The notes under the pieces are model-generated. The model searched no databases and was not told the origin of the DNA. It saw only the letters and a list, made by a program, of their open reading frames with translations. Both the position numbers and the translations under genes were made by a program. A stretch of DNA of 64,000 nt from Zavarzinia aquatilis (GTDB lineage Bacteria; Pseudomonadota; Alphaproteobacteria; Zavarziniales; Zavarziniaceae): positions 1 to 64,000 of the forward strand of contig NZ_QGLE01000016.1 of the NCBI RefSeq assembly GCF_003173035.1, given 5' to 3'. This document shows, piece by piece, positions 61,660 through 64,000 of this stretch. The number at the start of each line of letters is the position of its first letter. Positions within the stretch are counted from its first letter, which is position 1.

Positions 61660-61685
61660 AGCAGTTCCGCCGGATTGCCACGCGA
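61592..61685. repeat. 47-bp perfect tandem duplication inside the IS
   Basis: Two identical adjacent copies, 61592-61638 and 61639-61685, each starting AGCGCATGTTCAACCGG and ending ATTGCCACGCGA. 47 is not a multiple of three, so the second copy shifts the transposase frame. Confidence 0.92.
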
Positions 61686-61914
61686 TACGACAAGACCGCC
61701 AAATCATTCCTCGGCTTCCTCCACCTTGCCGCCGCGAAGCTATGGCTTCCATCCTTTGTCAACAGAACCTAAAATGGATCAATCCGCCCTTGATGGGCGA
61801 TACATCCGTCTGTTTGTCTATCCATCGGGGGCGGTTCCGGGCCAATCCATGCACCGATAGGTCATGATGGGCCCGTGATACCGCGATTTTTTGCGATTTT
61901 CTCGGTGGGGCATC

Positions 61915-64000
61915 ATGGCGACGATTAAGCTGACGAACGGTACCGACACGGCAGTCGGCCCGAATGGCGAGAGCAATGTGTTCGAGGCAACGCCTGCAAC
62001 GTTGACTTCGGCCGATACGATCACCGGTGGCGACAGCACCGATCGCATCATCGTCACCGAAGGGGGCATCTTCGCCGATGACGCTTTCGCCCATGTCTCC
62101 GGGGTCGAGCGTATTCAGGTCAAGGCCACCGACGGCGCGCACGTCAAGCTGACCTCGGCACTCGTCGCGGGCACGCCCGGGTCATCGACCTTCTCGGTGG
62201 ATAGCGGCGCGGGCAGCGATTACTTCGACGCGACTGGCGTCAACATCGACCGGCGCATCTCCGTGCGCCTCGGCGCCGGGATCGACACCTATCTGGGCGG
62301 CAGCGCGAACGAAGTCCTGGTCGTCGGCAGCGCCGCCGACGTGCAGGGAGACACCTTCTCCGGCGGCCTCGGCAATGACCGGCTCAGCATCGAGAACGGC
62401 ATCACCCTGACCGCCAGCGACATCGCCGGCATCAGCGGCATCGAGCTGATCTCCCTGACCGAAGGCGGCGACATCACCCTGGGCAACGGTCAGGCCACGT
62501 CGAGCAAGCTGACCGTCACCGGCTCGGCCTTCAACGAGACCGTGAATGCCGCGGCGGAAACCGGCGCCGCGATCTCCTTCTCGACCCGGGGCGGCGACGA
62601 CACGCTGATCGGCGGTCAGAAGAACGACACCTTCATCTTCGACAACACGGCGGGCGAATTGACCGTCGCCGACACGATCGACGGCCAGGGCGGCAACGAC
62701 ACGATCGAGCTGCGCGGCGACGGCGCCGTGGACACGACGGCGCTCGCGGCGGCCACCAGCATCGAGACGATCTATCTGAGCGGCGATGGCCTGAGCCTGA
62801 CCGTGACCGACGCCCTGCTCGCCGGCAATCCGCTGATCAAGGACGGCGGCGGCAGCAGCACGATCGACGGCAGCGGCGCCAGCGCCAACATGCGGGTCCA
62901 GATCGGCGCCGGCGCCGACACGGTCATCGGCGGCAGCGGCAATGACACCGTCATCGTCTCGGGCAGCGGCGCCACGGTCACCGCAGCCGACACGCTGACC
63001 GGCGGCGCGGGCGCCAACACGCTGGTGTTCGCCTCGGCCGCGGTGGTCGATGCCGCGGCCTTCGCCGGGGTCTCGCAATTCTCGCGCGTCGACCTGCGCA
63101 AGGGCGGCACCATCGAACTGGCCGACGGGATCGCCACCTCTCGCCTCGTCGTCGGCGGCACCGGCGCGGCCGACCACGTCGACGCCTCGGCCGAGACCGA
63201 CGCGCGCGTGGTGTTCGAGAGCAACGGCGGCGCCGACACCTTCGTCGGCGGCGCGCTGAGCGACGAAGTGCGTATCAAGGATGCCGCCTTCGCCTCGATC
63301 GACGGCGGCGGCGACATCTACAACGTCCTGCGCCCGATGACCGATGGCCTCGTCCTCGATTTCACGGAACCGTCGCTGCTCGCCAAAGTGTCGTCGGTCC
63401 AGGTCATCAACCTGTCGAGCAGCACGGCCGCGACCCTGTTGCTCGATGCCGCGGCGATCACGAGTCTCGCGGGGAGCGGCAACGCCCTCTACGTCATCGG
63501 CGCCGCGGACGACGAAGTGAGCATCGGAGACAGCGGCTGGATCGACCTCGGTCTCGCCACCAACCTGTCGGTCTCGAGCACGACCACCTTCCGGCATTAT
63601 CAGCTCGGCGGCACGGTCGATCTCTATATCGCCAACACGATTTCCCCGATCATCGCGGCGGCGGCCAACCTCGGGCCGACCGTCGACCTGAACGGCGCCC
63701 CCGCCCTCTTCGACTATGTCGAAACCCTGACCACGGGCGCCGGCGCCAATGTCGCGATCGCCGCGGGCGATGCCTTGGTCAACGACCCCAATGTCGCGGG
63801 GCCGGCGGCCGCGGTCCAGTCGCTGACGATCGACATCACCAACGGCACGAGCGCCAGCGAAAGTCTGGCCCTGACGGCCTTCGGCACGAGCTACGCCGCC
63901 TCGAAGGGGCTGACGGTCAGCTATAACGCCGCCACCTTCGAACTGACGATCAGCGGCACCGCGAGCGAGGCGGACTATACCGAGCTCCTGCAGGAAGTCC
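61915..64000 (+). CDS. Large repeat-rich secreted protein, N-terminal part
   Basis: An open frame of 695 codons that continues past the window edge. ATG 61915 follows GGTGGGG. The product is rich in Gly, Asp, Ala and Thr. It has RTX-like motifs (GGLGNDRLS, GGSGNDTVIV, GGQKNDTFIF) and repeated units with GADTxxGG and IExIxLS-type turns, as in hemolysin-type calcium-binding proteins. Near the end, LTVSYNAATFELTISGTASE resembles cadherin/VCBS-type adhesin units. There is no signal peptide, consistent with type I secretion. I infer a large extracellular adhesin or S-layer-like protein. Its upstream region is only about 145 bp from the IS. Confidence 0.75.
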   Translation, partial: MATIKLTNGTDTAVGPNGESNVFEATPATLTSADTITGGDSTDRIIVTEGGIFADDAFAHVSGVERIQVKATDGAHVKLTSALVAGTPGSSTFSVDSGAGSDYFDATGVNIDRRISVRLGAGIDTYLGGSANEVLVVGSAADVQGDTFSGGLGNDRLSIENGITLTASDIAGISGIELISLTEGGDITLGNGQATSSKLTVTGSAFNETVNAAAETGAAISFSTRGGDDTLIGGQKNDTFIFDNTAGELTVADTIDGQGGNDTIELRGDGAVDTTALAAATSIETIYLSGDGLSLTVTDALLAGNPLIKDGGGSSTIDGSGASANMRVQIGAGADTVIGGSGNDTVIVSGSGATVTAADTLTGGAGANTLVFASAAVVDAAAFAGVSQFSRVDLRKGGTIELADGIATSRLVVGGTGAADHVDASAETDARVVFESNGGADTFVGGALSDEVRIKDAAFASIDGGGDIYNVLRPMTDGLVLDFTEPSLLAKVSSVQVINLSSSTAATLLLDAAAITSLAGSGNALYVIGAADDEVSIGDSGWIDLGLATNLSVSSTTTFRHYQLGGTVDLYIANTISPIIAAAANLGPTVDLNGAPALFDYVETLTTGAGANVAIAAGDALVNDPNVAGPAAAVQSLTIDITNGTSASESLALTAFGTSYAASKGLTVSYNAATFELTISGTASEADYTELLQEV

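Larger units (their letters stand above)
60873..61769 (+). mobile_element. IS5-family element (IS427-like), inactivated
   Basis: An 897-bp insertion sequence. Terminal inverted repeats are GGCGCTGTTGACAAA (left) and, inverted, GGTTCTGTTGACAAA (right), differing at two positions. The target duplication is TA (60871-60872 and 61770-61771). It encodes an IS5-type DDE transposase in two overlapping frames, as in the IS427 group. The stop codon of the transposase would be completed by the duplicated TA. A 47-bp tandem duplication near the 3' end breaks the second frame. Confidence 0.88.

Noticed and set aside
1-64000. CRISPR arrays, tRNA or rRNA genes
   Set aside because: No regularly spaced direct repeats and no tRNA cloverleaf or rRNA signatures were found by eye in the gene-free regions.

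Overview
The window is GC-rich DNA with tightly packed genes and many 4-bp ATGA/GTGA overlaps. It looks like an alphaproteobacterial chromosome, probably Rhodospirillales-like. The evidence is the complete set of aerobic cobalamin ring genes (cobF, G, H, I, J, K, L, M and cobN), cobalamin-riboswitched cbtAB, the ffs/dnaX/ybaB/recR neighbourhood and the lpoA-like/rsmI/yraN locus. I cannot name the species from the sequence alone.

Layout. Positions 1-369 hold the start of an exported beta-propeller-like protein. Positions 789-14480 are a minus-strand cobalamin operon (DUF1636 protein, cobW, cobN, cobG, cobH, cobI, cobJ, cobL, cobE, cobM, cobB, cobA, cobF) read from a strong promoter and a full cobalamin riboswitch at about 14584-14796. 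cobK sits inside it on the opposite strand with no intergenic space. Positions 15093-18317 (+) carry an MBL-fold hydrolase, cobO and cobQ. Positions 18419-20519 (-) carry a compact second cobalamin riboswitch, the cobalt transporter genes cbtB and cbtA, and an unknown gene translationally coupled to cbtA. Positions 20645-25122 (+) are an acyl-CoA catabolic operon (SCP-x-type thiolase, two MaoC-like proteins, SDR, acyl-CoA ligase), followed by a MalT/LuxR-type regulator. Positions 28359-33534 hold a membrane-anchored asparaginase, a frameshifted and degenerate HD-GYP gene, and an intact PAS-GAF-HD-GYP gene.

Positions 33531-38067 (-) are housekeeping: recR, ybaB, dnaX, a GSCFA protein and the SRP RNA with its promoter. 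After this come nudC, an RTX protein, an LpoA-like lipoprotein, rsmI, yraN, a BON lipoprotein, a SirB1-like protein, gshB, a split PAS plus soluble chemoreceptor pair, ilvE, a membrane/thiol-hydrolase-like fusion and an MFS transporter. Positions 51880-57460 contain the most unusual locus. A solute-binding protein is fused to an amino-acid-type ABC permease. A second permease is fused to an RsbW-like HATPase. Last comes a membrane SpoIIE-type PP2C phosphatase. No ABC ATPase is encoded, and a separate solute-binding protein is divergent. I read this as a possible transporter-derived receptor feeding a partner-switching pathway.

The right end has a LuxR-type regulator, a tandem-PAS diguanylate cyclase, an AT-rich non-coding stretch, an inactivated IS5-family element, and the first 2.1 kb of a large repeat-rich secreted protein that runs off the edge. 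I saw no tRNA, rRNA or CRISPR array.
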